64,000 bases of DNA, from contig JARUPZ010000016.1 in the NCBI GenBank assembly GCA_031213475.1, positions 10,060,270 to 10,124,269 of the forward strand, given 5' to 3'. The notes below the pieces were generated by a model. It saw only the letters and a list, made by a program, of their open reading frames with translations, was not told the origin of the DNA and searched no databases. Position 1 is the first letter of the stretch; each line of letters opens with the position of its first letter. Position numbers and translations under genes: made by a program. This document shows positions 35,929-49,110 of the stretch, in pieces. Source of the DNA: Nereocystis luetkeana (taxonomy: Eukaryota; Sar; Phaeophyceae; Laminariales; Laminariaceae).

Positions 35929-38900
35929 GTGTGTACTGGTATTCGTGGCGGGTTTTTACGCGAAGTGCGCCACGATGCGAGATACGCTAGAAGGAACCCG
36001 TAGACGTTGCGGGTACTTACGTTACCCAGCCCATTCTCTCGACTGCCGCAGCATGCTGCTGTTGTACATATTTTGCACGTCTCCCAAAGGTCTCCAGAAC
36101 CCAATGGCGGTGTGTCAATCGTACAGGCTCGATACAGCAGAGCAGCAGTGCAGCAGCAGCAGTACATTCTCGGATTACATCCAGAGTTGCATCGTATCGT
36201 CGCGTGCCATGGTTTACGGGTACTCGCCAGTACAACCGTCTCTCCACGACTGACTAGGGAACCGGATGCATCCACGCAATAAGAAAGGGCGTGGCGTGTC
36301 CAAACAGAGAATCGAAAAGCGAAATCGAAAAATCGAGTTCACTTCGATTTCGATAAAAATTAGCCGAGGTGTCCAGATTAGAAATTGAAAAGTGAAAATA
36401 GAAATCCAGGCGAAAAACATCGGAGAGCACAACCAGCTTGGGCCGTTCGCGACTGTGCACACATGCCGGCAATCTAGCGCTCGGCAACACAGATCCGCCA
36501 CAGAAGCAGGCAAACGCGACTGTAATTCGATTCCGGGACGTCGTTGGGCCTCCCATGGAGGTGGTGGCGCGTCCAACGTTGACGCCCCGAGATCAAACTG
36601 GATTTCGTACTGAGTACGAACTTCCGACCTCGTTCTCGGGTGTATCACCCAGAATTTCCCCCGAAATATGTTCGCTTTGGCTCGAACGCCGGGAAACAAA
36701 GGCCCGAGAACGTCGGGGCTGGTGTTGTGGTTCGCCTGCTGGCTGTTTACGTAGGGTCTGTGCGGCTGTGTTGCCGTGCTAGCTGTGGGTTGGATGCTGT
36801 GTACGACGGTCCTGACGTGATATTTTGACGTGGCTGCGCTGACCAGTAGGACGCGCTGAATTGTTGCTGTCCGTGTTTTCGATTTGCTTTTCGATTTCCA
36901 GCCGTCAACTTTTTTTATTTTGCCATTGGGTTGTAAATCGTTCATTTTCTCGGAACTTAAAAAACGAAGTGGAACATGTTAGGGCCAAGGGCCAATCAGC
37001 GCCTTGTTATCATTTCGATTTCGATTTTCGATCATGTTTGGACACGCCCTAAGGGCCCCCAGAGAGCGGTCGAAACCGAATAGGCTATTATTTGCAACAT
37101 GAATTGGTGCTGATTCGTTCTTGAAAACGAATAGATCCAGTGCCGCCGGAGAAAGCAGTATATCTGAAGGAGAAAGAAGAAGTGTTGCACCCCTTTTTCT
37201 TGTTTGGGAGGACCGAACGGCCCGACCGAACGCGAACGCATAGCATATCAGTTGATGTAGATGGACACACCACCGAACATGGACGTCGACACCAAGCTGC
37301 CGTGGCATGTGCAAAATAACCGTTCGTACTGATTCATCTGGCGAGGCCCGGAATTCTGCATTGGATCCAAACTCGTTTTTTTACATAGGAACGGAACGAA
37401 TGACCACGAGGAGCGTTCCGTTCCGCTCGTTCCCATGCTCTTTTGTAGAGGGTTAAGACACGCCCTCTAATTCTTGTGGGGCACAGATTCCCTTTCGACC
37501 GTCTGGTGTGTAACACGTATGATGAGATAGCACACACCCCTTCGGACGAATTTTTGAAATATGGTGTTCTCGACAGTGGGGAGAGTGTCAACGCCTACAT
37601 ACATATATAAACATGTGAACCTTTCTTCTCGCCCACTGAGAGAGCGATATTTGGAACACTTGCTCACTCTAACACCCGGTACATGAAAGGATACTTCCGC
37701 TAGAAAAATATCGCGCGAAGCCGAGACTCCGCTCGCTTCACCGGTGCCCCCCCCGAGTGGGGGACAGAGACTCCCCACGAGCGCGCGCCGCATGGGCGGA
37801 GCCCGGCAAATTTTAAACGTCACGGGACAGCTTTCGCGGACTTTAGTTGCGCGCCGCGCAATGCATATAAAAACCCTGTTCTGGCAGGCTCTGGAGACCA
37901 GAGGCAATTTTTATTATAATTCTCGGCAGACATCGATCAACGAAACCCAAAACCAACGACGCCGTCATGGAATCTGAACGGAACGCGTTGGTTAGGGCCT
38001 CCAACCCACCCTAGTGTCCCAGTGCTCACATCTCGGTCGGTGGTATGTGGCGTGGGCCGACCAGGCACCTAATGAAAAAATAGTTTGGCATCTATCGACA
38101 AACCCAACGACTGCGCCATGAACTCTGAACGAAGCGCGCTGGTTAGGGCTTCCGACCCACCCTAGTTAGTACCACAGTGCTCACACCTCGGCCGGTGATA
38201 TGTGGCGTAGATGGGCCAGGCGTCTACAAAAAATATATTTGGCAGCTGGTGTGTAGAAATTGACGACGAAAATCCTCGATTCCTCTCAGTTGGCGCAAAA
38301 CAGACTTTTTTTAATGCTTGGACGAGGAGCGTAGGACGCCGCTGCCACCCTCTCGCCCCCCTAGACCACGGATTCCCATTATTCCTTCGAGGCCATCATT
38401 TATACTCATTGGCCTTGCCCGGTGCGAAGCTCGTTTGATGGCGGGTTGATTACGTGTCGAGATCGAAGGTCAATCGTCCCGCGACTGCGGGTGTGCGAGT
38501 TGCGAGCTGTGTCTGTCTTGTTAGTGCTTGTGTGCGGCGTGATTTCGCGTGGTTCTCGTTAATTCAGCGATTTCATTGGGAGGTGGCTCTCGTCGTTCGC
38601 GGTATTTCAGCCTATTGATTGGAAGATAGCTGGCGTCAACTGCCCCGAATTATTTTAGACTTGCCTGGAGCCCTTGAGGTTCGAAGCTGGGGCGGAAACC
38701 CGAGGCGTGCGCCTGCTGGGGGCACAGCCCCTCGAACGCAAGAAGTTTGAAACGTAGCATCAAGATAGAAGAGACGATATTCTTACGTTGAAGTACGCAG
38801 GCGTGGATGGCAGTCGCAGTAACTCCTCGGACTCATTGATTTTTTGGCGAATGACCATCGATTGATTGAGTTCACTTCGGGCGATGTACTCCTGTAGTAG

Positions 38901-39522
38901 GTTGGCCTTGGCTCCAGACACAGGACCAGCCCACGACAGGCCTGCTTCGTTCCTGACAAAGCCTGGAAGCAAGGAAGGTGGGCTCGAAGAGTTTAAGTTG
39001 ACCCAATGATGGCCAACGAGCCCAAAGATCTTACAGCATTACGTGCACATCACATTCAACTACTGCTGTTTATCGATTTCCAGATCTCTATTAATAGTTT
39101 AAATCATTATTTGTACCGTTTTGTTAGAATAAACAAGGATATTTTAATCTTCATACGAATTGAACAACGATAATTGTATTCCCGGACATTGTGGTGTAGG
39201 TGTTGCTGCGCACGTACCTCTCCCCTCCCCCGATCGCCCTTTGCTACTACGTTGCAAAGCTCGACAGCTCGACCCACGCCGACTGTGCCTCGTGTAATAT
39301 GGCAGAACAGCAGTAACGACTACTTTGCCAGGTAGTCCTTATAACAATCTGAGGGGAGAAATTGGAATACCCCCAACATGGGGTACGGATAATGTTTCGC
39401 TTAAAATATGTTGCCGGTGTGAAAACTAAAGGCGGTGGTACCGGGTACCAGACATACAGCAGCAGCGGTAGCAGCGGTATGATTACTTTTCTGGCACCAC
39501 GGCAGTAGAAAGCAGGAGAGGC

Positions 39523-39560
<38 letters not shown>

Positions 39561-42500
39561 TGGAGTAGGAGCAGCGGTCACCCCTAGCCTCCCTGTGCAA
39601 CGGCGCTGTGCTTGGTTTGGGCGTTAGGAGTTTAGTGAGCTGCGTGCCGATGCTCCTGCAGCTGTGTGCTGTGCTTCGAAGAACAAATTACGCGTGATGC
39701 TCTGCACTTTCTGCTGACTGGGCTGTGCGTGCTCTTTTTTGTTTATCGAGGTTGTCACAGGATATATGTTGCAGGTTGATTGCCGACACAAGAAATACCT
39801 GGTACGCGGATAAACCACCAGTATATACCACCAAGTAGTTGGATTCCAGTTGGTCGCCGATGTTTACGCGAGTCGACGAGGGAAGAAAGGGCTGAAGCAT
39901 TTTCGCGATAAAAATGCCTCCCAAGGCAAGAAACGTAGTGGGGAGGGGCGAGAAATGCCTGCTGTGTGACCGAGGATCTGAGTTACGACTATTATGGGGG
40001 GCTATAGTAAATAGGACCTATGGTACACACAAAAACCTATGTATTTACCCAATTTTACTGACAATATTTGGCCCTATTTACTATGGTCCCCCGTCATAGT
40101 CGGAAGGAGAGAGAAGAGAAGGACGAATATTATTAAGGGGATAGAAACAAAACTGACTGTCAGAAAAGTTCCCAGTGACACAGGTATATATACCCACCGG
40201 CAATGTCTCCTCTGCTGCTGCTGTATCGTATCGTATGTACCTGGTATACAACAACAGAGGCAGAGCAGGAGGAGTGTCCGTCGTACTACCAGCACGCACC
40301 TGATAGTAGTAGTATCGTTTTGGCATGTTTTTTCGTGTTCGGTCCGGGAGCGTGTGTGCCCCGTCGACCTTCCAACACTTGGCATTGTATTTGCCCCCGA
40401 ACACCCACGGATATCAACTTATTGCAACATAATGATGCCTCCGAAGTAGAACTCTCGGCCACTCAGCCCCTTCACCCCTTCCCGGAACATGCGTGCAGGC
40501 GACAGCCTGCACACATACGCAGCCGTGTACGTCCATAGAAATGTAGATCGACAAGACATTTCCAACGTCACCATATTGGTTGTGTGCGCCCCCCTCCCCC
40601 CCCCCCCCCCCCGCCATGCTTTGGAGAAAATCTGCTCTTGATATCACCCCAGGAGGAGGTGTGTTGTATTAACCCTTTCAGACTTTTAGAAATGCAGTCC
40701 CGTTGTGGGGACAAATCACTCAAATTATAGGTAGCTTGTTTTATAGACGGGACTGTGATCCTAAAAAGGGTGAAGTGTAATTGGTGCAGCGCACGTGCGG
40801 AGACCTTTGTACTGCATGGTGTGACAGTCCGAGTACCGGGTGCATCCCGTAACTCAGCAGCCGGAGCTGCTTGGTGTTACCAATGCTGTGATGGTCACTT
40901 TCTCCCCCCACATGTCCCCCCTGACGTCCCACAGCCACTGTTGGTTGTGTCGCACTACAGCAGTGCCCGCTCCTGCCGTTGTCTTTCAATGTATCTGGGT
41001 TGCTAGAGCGTTTGTGGTGTGCCTGTCGTATCCAGTACGAGGGCATGACATTGCATTGTCTGCTCTGCAGTATCTCTGTGTCGTAGTTTTGTGACCACCT
41101 ACTTTGTATCTCTCTTCTATTTCGGGGGACCTTAGTAAATTGGACCAAATATTGTTTGTAGAAAGAGGGCAATATATAGATTCTTGTGTGTACCGTAGGT
41201 CATATTTACTTTGGTCCCCAGTAAATAATAGGATGAAGAACCGGCCCGGACACTGGGTGTGCTGGATGTCGACGGGTAGAAAGAGCGGTTCAATGTGAAG
41301 AACACGCTCACGCCACACCAAGTCGCGTGATTCCCCAACAGGTTCCGAAGTCCCTGAAGGGCTGAACGAGTTGATTAGCTCTGGCTCCAATATCGATTGC
41401 GCACTCGCTTGGTGATCGAACACCTTCGACTCACGGCAAACCCATCCCACCCTCTGCCCTTGCGGCTTGTGTTGTGTCCTCCCCAGGTGTACGTGAGTTG
41501 GTTCGACACCTCTGTCAACAACTTCACATTGGCCGCGGCCAACGTCATCTACCTGGGCGAGGTGTGGTATGGAGAATGCCGCCAAAGTCAAGCTGTATGA
41601 TACGGTATTGAATTATATTTTACGTGCGGACGAGGGTCTCTATCGGTTTTGTCGGCGTTCTTTAAATACGATATACCTGGTTTGTATACACCGAATGAAC
41701 CGCGGGGGCGAAGCCGAGAGGTGAGAGCCGCTGCTTTTCCTTCGCTTGAAGGGCTTCGCCTCCCGACAACGGTCAGCGGTTAATGCGTTGGGTGCTGCTT
41801 CGACCGGACTGTCGTGAAGGACTATATGTGTCGCACGAATCTCTCACGTGCAGCATGCATGCATACCGGGTGCCACGAACCAGGTATAAGGTATATATTG
41901 TATGTTCATCGACCAGGTATGTTGTTTGCTGCCGGAAGGGTTCCAGGGTAGGCCGACATCCAACCAGACGTACACGGTGGGGGCCGGCCCTATGAATGGG
42001 TGACGTTCGCCGTTCAGCATTGGCAACACCTTCAGTTGGTCGAATGCACGCATACTCGGAGACGCCTGATGTCATGGTTGTTTATTTTATACCAGGTATG
42101 GGGTACCAGGGACGGGGTACCAGGGACGGCAAGGAACCACGGGCCATACATTGCCTACGGAGGGGGGGCGCTACTCTCCCCATCCGTAGGCAATGTGTGA
42201 CCCGTGATAAGCCCCCGCCCACAGAGTGTGAACGGATTGTGATCCCATGCTCCAGGTGTTTTACGTAGGCCCAAACCCATCACTACCAGCTGCACGTCCG
42301 ATCAAGAAGTCAACTGAACGTGACGGTTTCAATCTTGAATCGATTTCGAGCAATGGTTGTAGGGCCGCAAGATGTAGCCAACTCTGATCGCAAGTAGTTT
42401 GTCCCCCTCAAACTCTGCGTGCAGGCGGCCACCTAGCTGTGTAAAGGGGGGTCGATCTCAAACCGCAGTCCACGCGCCCCCCGTTCGCCCTGTCCTTGTA

Positions 42501-45425
42501 ACGTACCTGGTATTTTCTACCCGGTACAATGTATTCCGACTTTGAAAACGTGGGTTTCGGTCGGCAGTATTACCGGGTCCTCTCGGCCGCTCTGCTGCAC
42601 GGGGGCCTGATGCACATCGCGTTCAACATGATGTCCTTCCTGTCCATCGGGGCAAACCTGGTGAGCAACCGCTGGAGCGATGGCGCGCTTTGATGATCTT
42701 TGCTGCCACGAACAGTGTCGGGCACCGGGAGGGGCTCAGAAACAAAGATGCCATCATATCACAGGAGATCGGTTATTTTTGGGCGCGTCAAGGCCTGTCT
42801 TGGCCTTATTATACTATATTTAGTGAAGGGGGCGGTCAGTCGAGGGGTCGAACGGCGGTCTAGGAGACCGGTATTTCGGGCGTGTCAAGGCCGCTTTTGG
42901 CGGTGTTGTGCTGGTTTTAGTGTATGGGGCAAGTCAGTCAGTCAAGGGATAAAACGGCGGTCTAGGGGGCCGGTCTTATGGGGCGTGTCAAGGCCGCCTT
43001 CGGCCTTGTTCTACTGGTTTTAGTGGTGGGGGCAGTCAGTCAAGGGGTCAAAACCGCGCTCTCCTCTTTAATTATGTACCAGTAGAACGTTTGTGAAGAA
43101 GAAGTCGGAAATGCTTGTAGCGGTGAGGCGTGTGCACGGTTACCTCTTGTGCTCTCGCGCCAGAGTGTCCCGGGTCTCTCGAGCAGCCCATCATCGCGAC
43201 CGTCGGACTTCGACCTTTGCCGACCCTACGGCAGCATAGGCATGATCATAAAAACCTCGATTAAAGCCACATTGAACTGGGTGAAGCCGGAGTTCTTGTA
43301 CAATATGTGAAACAGGAGATTCTCGCCGTTCTAAAATCTCCTTTCTTGATTTTTTTTAATTATTTTTTAGCCCTTGCACCAACGCGCACGGTTGACGAAA
43401 GTTGCAGATACCCAGGGCTCTTGATGGGTCAGGAAGCTTTTGAAATATCACGGATCGGATCGGGTCGGGTCACCCTAACCCGACCCGACCAGGCCCGACC
43501 CGGCCCGCGAGATCTGACCTGACCCGTGAACAGCCCCGCCAATATCGACCAGCGCGAGTTCCTCGCGATAGTTTCAGAATCGAGCTCTACACCAATACCC
43601 CCGCCTGCCTACAGTGCGTGCTCGCCATCCCCTTTCACGCCAGCCCCGAGTACGACCGCTCCCGTTTCCACTGGAACGCAGGAGAGGAGCATTGGAACTC
43701 TGGCGCTGTTTTTCATTGTCCTGTGGTCCATCATCTTGGGGGGCGTTATCTACGTGGGGGCTGAATGGTGAGTGAAAATGTTTTAGTGCTGTCGCCCGCC
43801 GTATTGTGTTCTCGCCCCGAGGTGCTTCTGTTCAAATGCTTTACACGTCGGACAGATCTGATTCATAGATCAGGTAGATCATCTACAGATAGATCATCTA
43901 GATCCTACAGTAGCCTGCCGTTATGAGATGCTGCGCAGGATCTGCGTAAGTACAGATCACCGCAGGAAACGTGCCCTAAATCATGCTAATTGTACATCTC
44001 CCACGCGGCGACATGGGCCAATCGTACATCATACAGATCAGGGATCTGTCTGTGCTGAAATACCTAGATCATGCAGTGGGAATGATCTGTACATGATCTG
44101 TACATCATCTGTCCGATGTGTTAACTGTTTGGATATCCCCGTTGTATGGTGTGAAAGTCTGGGTCTGCCCGCTTTACTGTGTAAAACGTTTGCGATCTAC
44201 CCGTTATATTTGTTGGTGAAATGATAATGTTTGGATCCACCCGTCATTTTTCACTCTCGATTATAGTGGAAACCCTTTTGGGGACCAGGAATATGTAGCG
44301 ATCAACGATGTAAGACGTGCGGTTTCTTCCAACATTAACCCCTCCAGAGCTGCACCCATGTTTTGGGGGGGCAAAGAGTAGGTCACTTATCGGACAGACC
44401 CTCTGCAGATCATTCCCATTTCATGTTCTAGATCTTTCACGGCAGATAGATCAGATATATAATATATTTCTGATCTGTATGATCTAGCTCATGTTGCCGG
44501 ATGAAAGCCCTATAACCCGCATGATCTATTAGTAGAAGATGTTCCCTGGGTTCGATCTGTATTTTATTTACGGATCCTGTATAGCCCATCATAACGGCAG
44601 CTTAGGATCTAGATGATATATAGATAAATAGATGTATCATGCTCTGTCCGGGGTGTAAACCGCGTGGAATTTGTATCTAATGAGTTTCCCTGTTCTGTAT
44701 AAGAAGCGCAGAAATGCCAGGTGCTAAAGCTGCTTCGCAAGCTCTCATGTCCTCTATTTTTTTGCAGGTTGATGACGTGGGTGACCAATGACGCGCAGTA
44801 TGTCCACCAGCGCGTTGTCGGCTTCAGTGGGGTCATCTTTACGCTGGCTGTTATGGAGAGCTACAGATCAACACAACCCACACGCTCCGTGTTCGGCATG
44901 GTGCGAGTGCCCACCCGGGTGTATCCCTGGGTTCTCTTGATTGTGTTATCGGTGAGTAAAATGACCCAGCTGAACCGTAGAGGGGGGAAATATCGACACA
45001 AAAGTGATAATTACTGCGGTAAATATCAATACCATAGCAGTGGTCCCTCTATAGTACCGGCTCGGTAGTGCCAGCTGCCCGCTGTATACAGTGCCTGCTG
45101 TGAAATGGCTTGGCACAGATGGGATTATTGATCAGTGTGGCAGTGTACAGAGTACCGGTAGTGCCGGCTGCCGCTACATATAGTGCCGGCATTATTGCCT
45201 GGCGCATACCATACCGGCACTATAGAGGGAGCTTTACTACTGTAGTAGAGAGACCCTTTCGGTATCGCCAACACAAAACAGCCCGGGCTTCCCAGGTACG
45301 GGGCTTTCCGAAGCGTAACCAATATAAGGAGGCGTGTGCTGCCATGGGGCCATAGAGGTACCACGTTTCAGCCAAAAGTTGAATAATCTCTGTCTGACAG
45401 GGCTGCTCAGCTGAGCAACTAGCCA

Positions 45426-45471
<46 letters not shown>

Positions 45472-48400
45472 CCAGGTATATATTATGTATATACAAGGCG
45501 CTTCGCTCCGCGGGCGGCGTACGCTCGCTCAGGAAGGAAAAAAGTACATCAAATTATGCGAAGTGACAGAGGTCCACGATTGAGTTTAGGTCGTAATTGC
45601 AAACCGGCGACTTGATAATGCCAAGAGTCCCGCCGGCATGCTTCAGGAACAAACAGGTCCGACGCCAGCTCGAATGCCACATATGCGCTTCGCGTCGCGG
45701 ATGTCGTACGTACGTACATACCCCAGGTAGGATACTGCTGTCTGTACTTTTTTTCTTCTTTCGATATACTCTTATGTCTGTACACGTATACTATATAGGA
45801 AGAAGGCGAAATCACAGCACGGCACAGCAGCAAAACGCAAATGAAAATGAAACCGAAAACTCGGAAAGGGAAAAAAATCCCCGTCCCCTCTCGTGTAATA
45901 AGTTTCTGCCTGATTGGAACACCTTGCACCCGGTCAAAAAGAAGAAAAGAAAAAAAACGCACAGAAGAGCTTCTCTCTCAGCCTCGTACGCCGTCTGCCC
46001 CTCTCGCGACCACCTCGCTACCGATTCGGTCCGGGTAAAGCTTTTATCACTCTCTGCCACAATCAGCCCCGTCGCCCGCCCCGCGTGAAGCCCGGTGCTC
46101 ACCGTGGCCGTCGTTCGCCAGCTCGATAACGTTGGTGTTCCAACTGCACACCTCCCTCTTTCAACTTCAGCGTGGTCGCAAAAATAAGCACCGCTATAAT
46201 AGCATATTGCCCTCCTGAACGACCTTTATAAACTCGTACATACTCTATCAACAATCATAAATCGAAGCCAGACAAAGCCCGTTCATGCATCCCTCGTGTC
46301 TCGAGGCACACGCGACGCCTAGGCACGAAAGCGGCGACCGCGCTCCTTGCAACCTCCCCTCTACCCGCCAGCACCCGCTGACACCCGCGACGGTGCCGGG
46401 TCCTCCCGCGATGCCGTGCTCGGAGAACACGCACGCACACGAAACGAAAGAAGAAAAAAGGAAGAAAGGACCGAGAAAACAAAGAACAACTGCTGGAAAG
46501 GTCCGGCAAGTAATGAAAGGAGGCGGTTTTGAAGTGGGAGCTCTGAGAGGCCAGGGATGCACCAACCGAGCACGCTCAGGGGTTGTGATCTAAGTATGTA
46601 GTTCTACATTTGTTTTTGTTCAATCTGTTTCGGGTTATATAGTATCAGTGCCCAGAATGATTATGAAAATTGGCCTGTTGACCCGAGTAGCATCCAGGGG
46701 AGTCACTGGAAGGTTAACAAGGAATTACAGACCCTTGTACAGAATACGCGAAAACGGCTTATCGTACAACTTGTAAAATTCAGTAAAAATAGGGTATAGA
46801 CGAGACGTATTATCGTATGCAGCTTGCAAAGTTGAGTATCAATTACTTAATCAGTCGAACTCACAGCTGACGTATTTCATCATTTTATCAAATCTGTTTC
46901 GTCGTATACCTAAGGCCATGAGACCGGGCCGTTCATCAACTGTTCATGTCCTTTGGACTGGTCGTTCTTGTGTTTCTTGAAAAAAAACATTTTTCTTTGT
47001 TCTGGATGAGGTACAGGTACAGGTAGGTCTAGAGATCCTGTACTCGTAGCCTTTAGAACCGCAGTCCCGATTTGGGGACAAAGTACTTGAAATTTGAGTG
47101 GATTGTCCCCAAAACGGGACTGCGGTTCTAAAGGGGTTAAGAGTCAGAGACAAATACAGTTGACCCTACCTTATGGGAAGGCGTCGAGGAGATGTACTTA
47201 CTGATTGATTGGCACGCTCTTATATACTATTACGGGGGACCATAGTTAACAGGACCAAATATTGTTAGTAAAAATGGTGAAACATATAGGTTTTTATGTG
47301 TATCATAGGTCCTGTTAACTATGGCCCCCCGTAATAATAGGCACTACAGTAGTACACTTCTATTACATACTGGTGCATAGTAATACATACTATTAATATT
47401 ACGGGGGGCCATAGTTAATAGGACCTGTGGTATACATCAAAACCTATATATTCAACCATTTTTACGAACAGTATGTGGTCCTATTAACTATGGTCCCCCG
47501 TAATTTTTTTTTAATATTTTTTTCAATATTACGAGGGACCATAGTTAAAACCGGTAGGACCAAATACTGTTCGTAAAAATGGTATTTATTACGGGGGACC
47601 ACAGTTAATAGGACCAAATACTGTTCATAAAAATGGTTAAATATGTAGGTTTTTATATTACGGGGGGCCATGGTTAATAGGACCAAATATTGTTAGTAGA
47701 AATGGTTGAATATATAGGTTTTTATGTATACCACAGGTCCTATTAACTATGGTCCCCCGTAGTGGAGTACGATCAAGGAGGCCCATATTAAGTAGGCCCA
47801 AAACAGGCCCAAATCACCCACTTTGGAAATGAGCTAATCTTGAGAACAACAATCCACGTTCGTCGCCACCAGGCGGTCATGCCGGACATCTCTTTCATGG
47901 GCCATCTGTCGGGCATCCTCGTTGGGGTCCTTCACGTCTACGGAGCCACGAAGCCGCTCCTGCCTTCTACAGGTCAGCCAGCCCGAAACAGCTCTGCGGT
48001 AGCTATTCCGTGCTTGCCGAATGACCATTATTTTTGCCGGCGCTGACCTGCGTTGGGTTGCGGTTCATGTAGCATCTGCGCGGGAGTTATTCCGTGCTTG
48101 CCGAATGCCCGTTATATTTGCCGAATGCCCAGTACTACTCGTGCGGTAAGGCGGCCGAATCTTACGGCTTTGGTTTCCGTAGGCTTGATGACTTGAAGCC
48201 GTTAATCGTTCGTTACACGAGCGAAGTACGGACCAGCTCTGGCATGTACCTGTTAGCTACGTGTGGCCTCTTTGCCTTTTCTATGGCACGTTATTTCTTG
48301 TATAACTACTCCTTGTGGCACGAGACCGATTACTCCTGTTAAGTACCGCCGAAATGATCCGACACGGATTCCAAGTACTTCCCCCCCAAAAAAAATGGGT

Positions 48401-49039
48401 GCAGCTGTTAACGGGTTAGTTATCCTCTGCCGCATGTTAATCGGAACGGGCTGTATCTACCAAAGTCCTGAATATTACTCTTACCCTGTCTGTTTTAACA
48501 CTTGATACTGACTTTGGTTCGCAAGCACATGCACTCGCGCAGAGTCGAATCCGATCTTTCGAGCTTAACGCTAGCCTTTACCCCTGTCTGTTTCAACGCC
48601 TCATACTGACTTTTTCTCGCAAGTACATGCACTCGCGCAGAGTCGCATCCGATCTCCCGAGCTTAATCCTAAGTTTCCCCCCCCCCCCCCGCGCCTATTT
48701 TAGTACCGCACATCGAGCTATGTTTGACCTACCGTAGATGCATTCGCGCAGTGTCGCATCCGGTGTACCAGCTACGTGCATGTGGAGCTTTTTCTAACCG
48801 GATGCAGCGTTTACAATGTGGGCATCTGGTGCATACGTACGCCGACTTCACTGTCTTTCTTATTTGAGGTGCACGATGTGCTTCAGTTATAATGTGTATC
48901 GTACACACCGTTTTGTACCAGGTATAGCATTGGCGAAGAAAAAAAAAATCGTGAGGCATTTTTCCACTCCATCGTTTTTTGGCAGCCTACCTGTCCTGTC
49001 CCCACAGATTTCATTTCGGCGATGACTTGACGCGAAAGC

Positions 49040-49110
<71 letters not shown>

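Noticed and set aside
36214-36945. Minus-strand frame of 243 codons
   Set aside because: Covers the non-coding 765-bp inverted-repeat element; no recognisable domain and no splice context.
42534-42567. ATG just upstream of rhomboid exon 3 as the gene start
   Set aside because: Would drop TM1; exons 1 and 2 upstream supply TM1 and the loop in phase.
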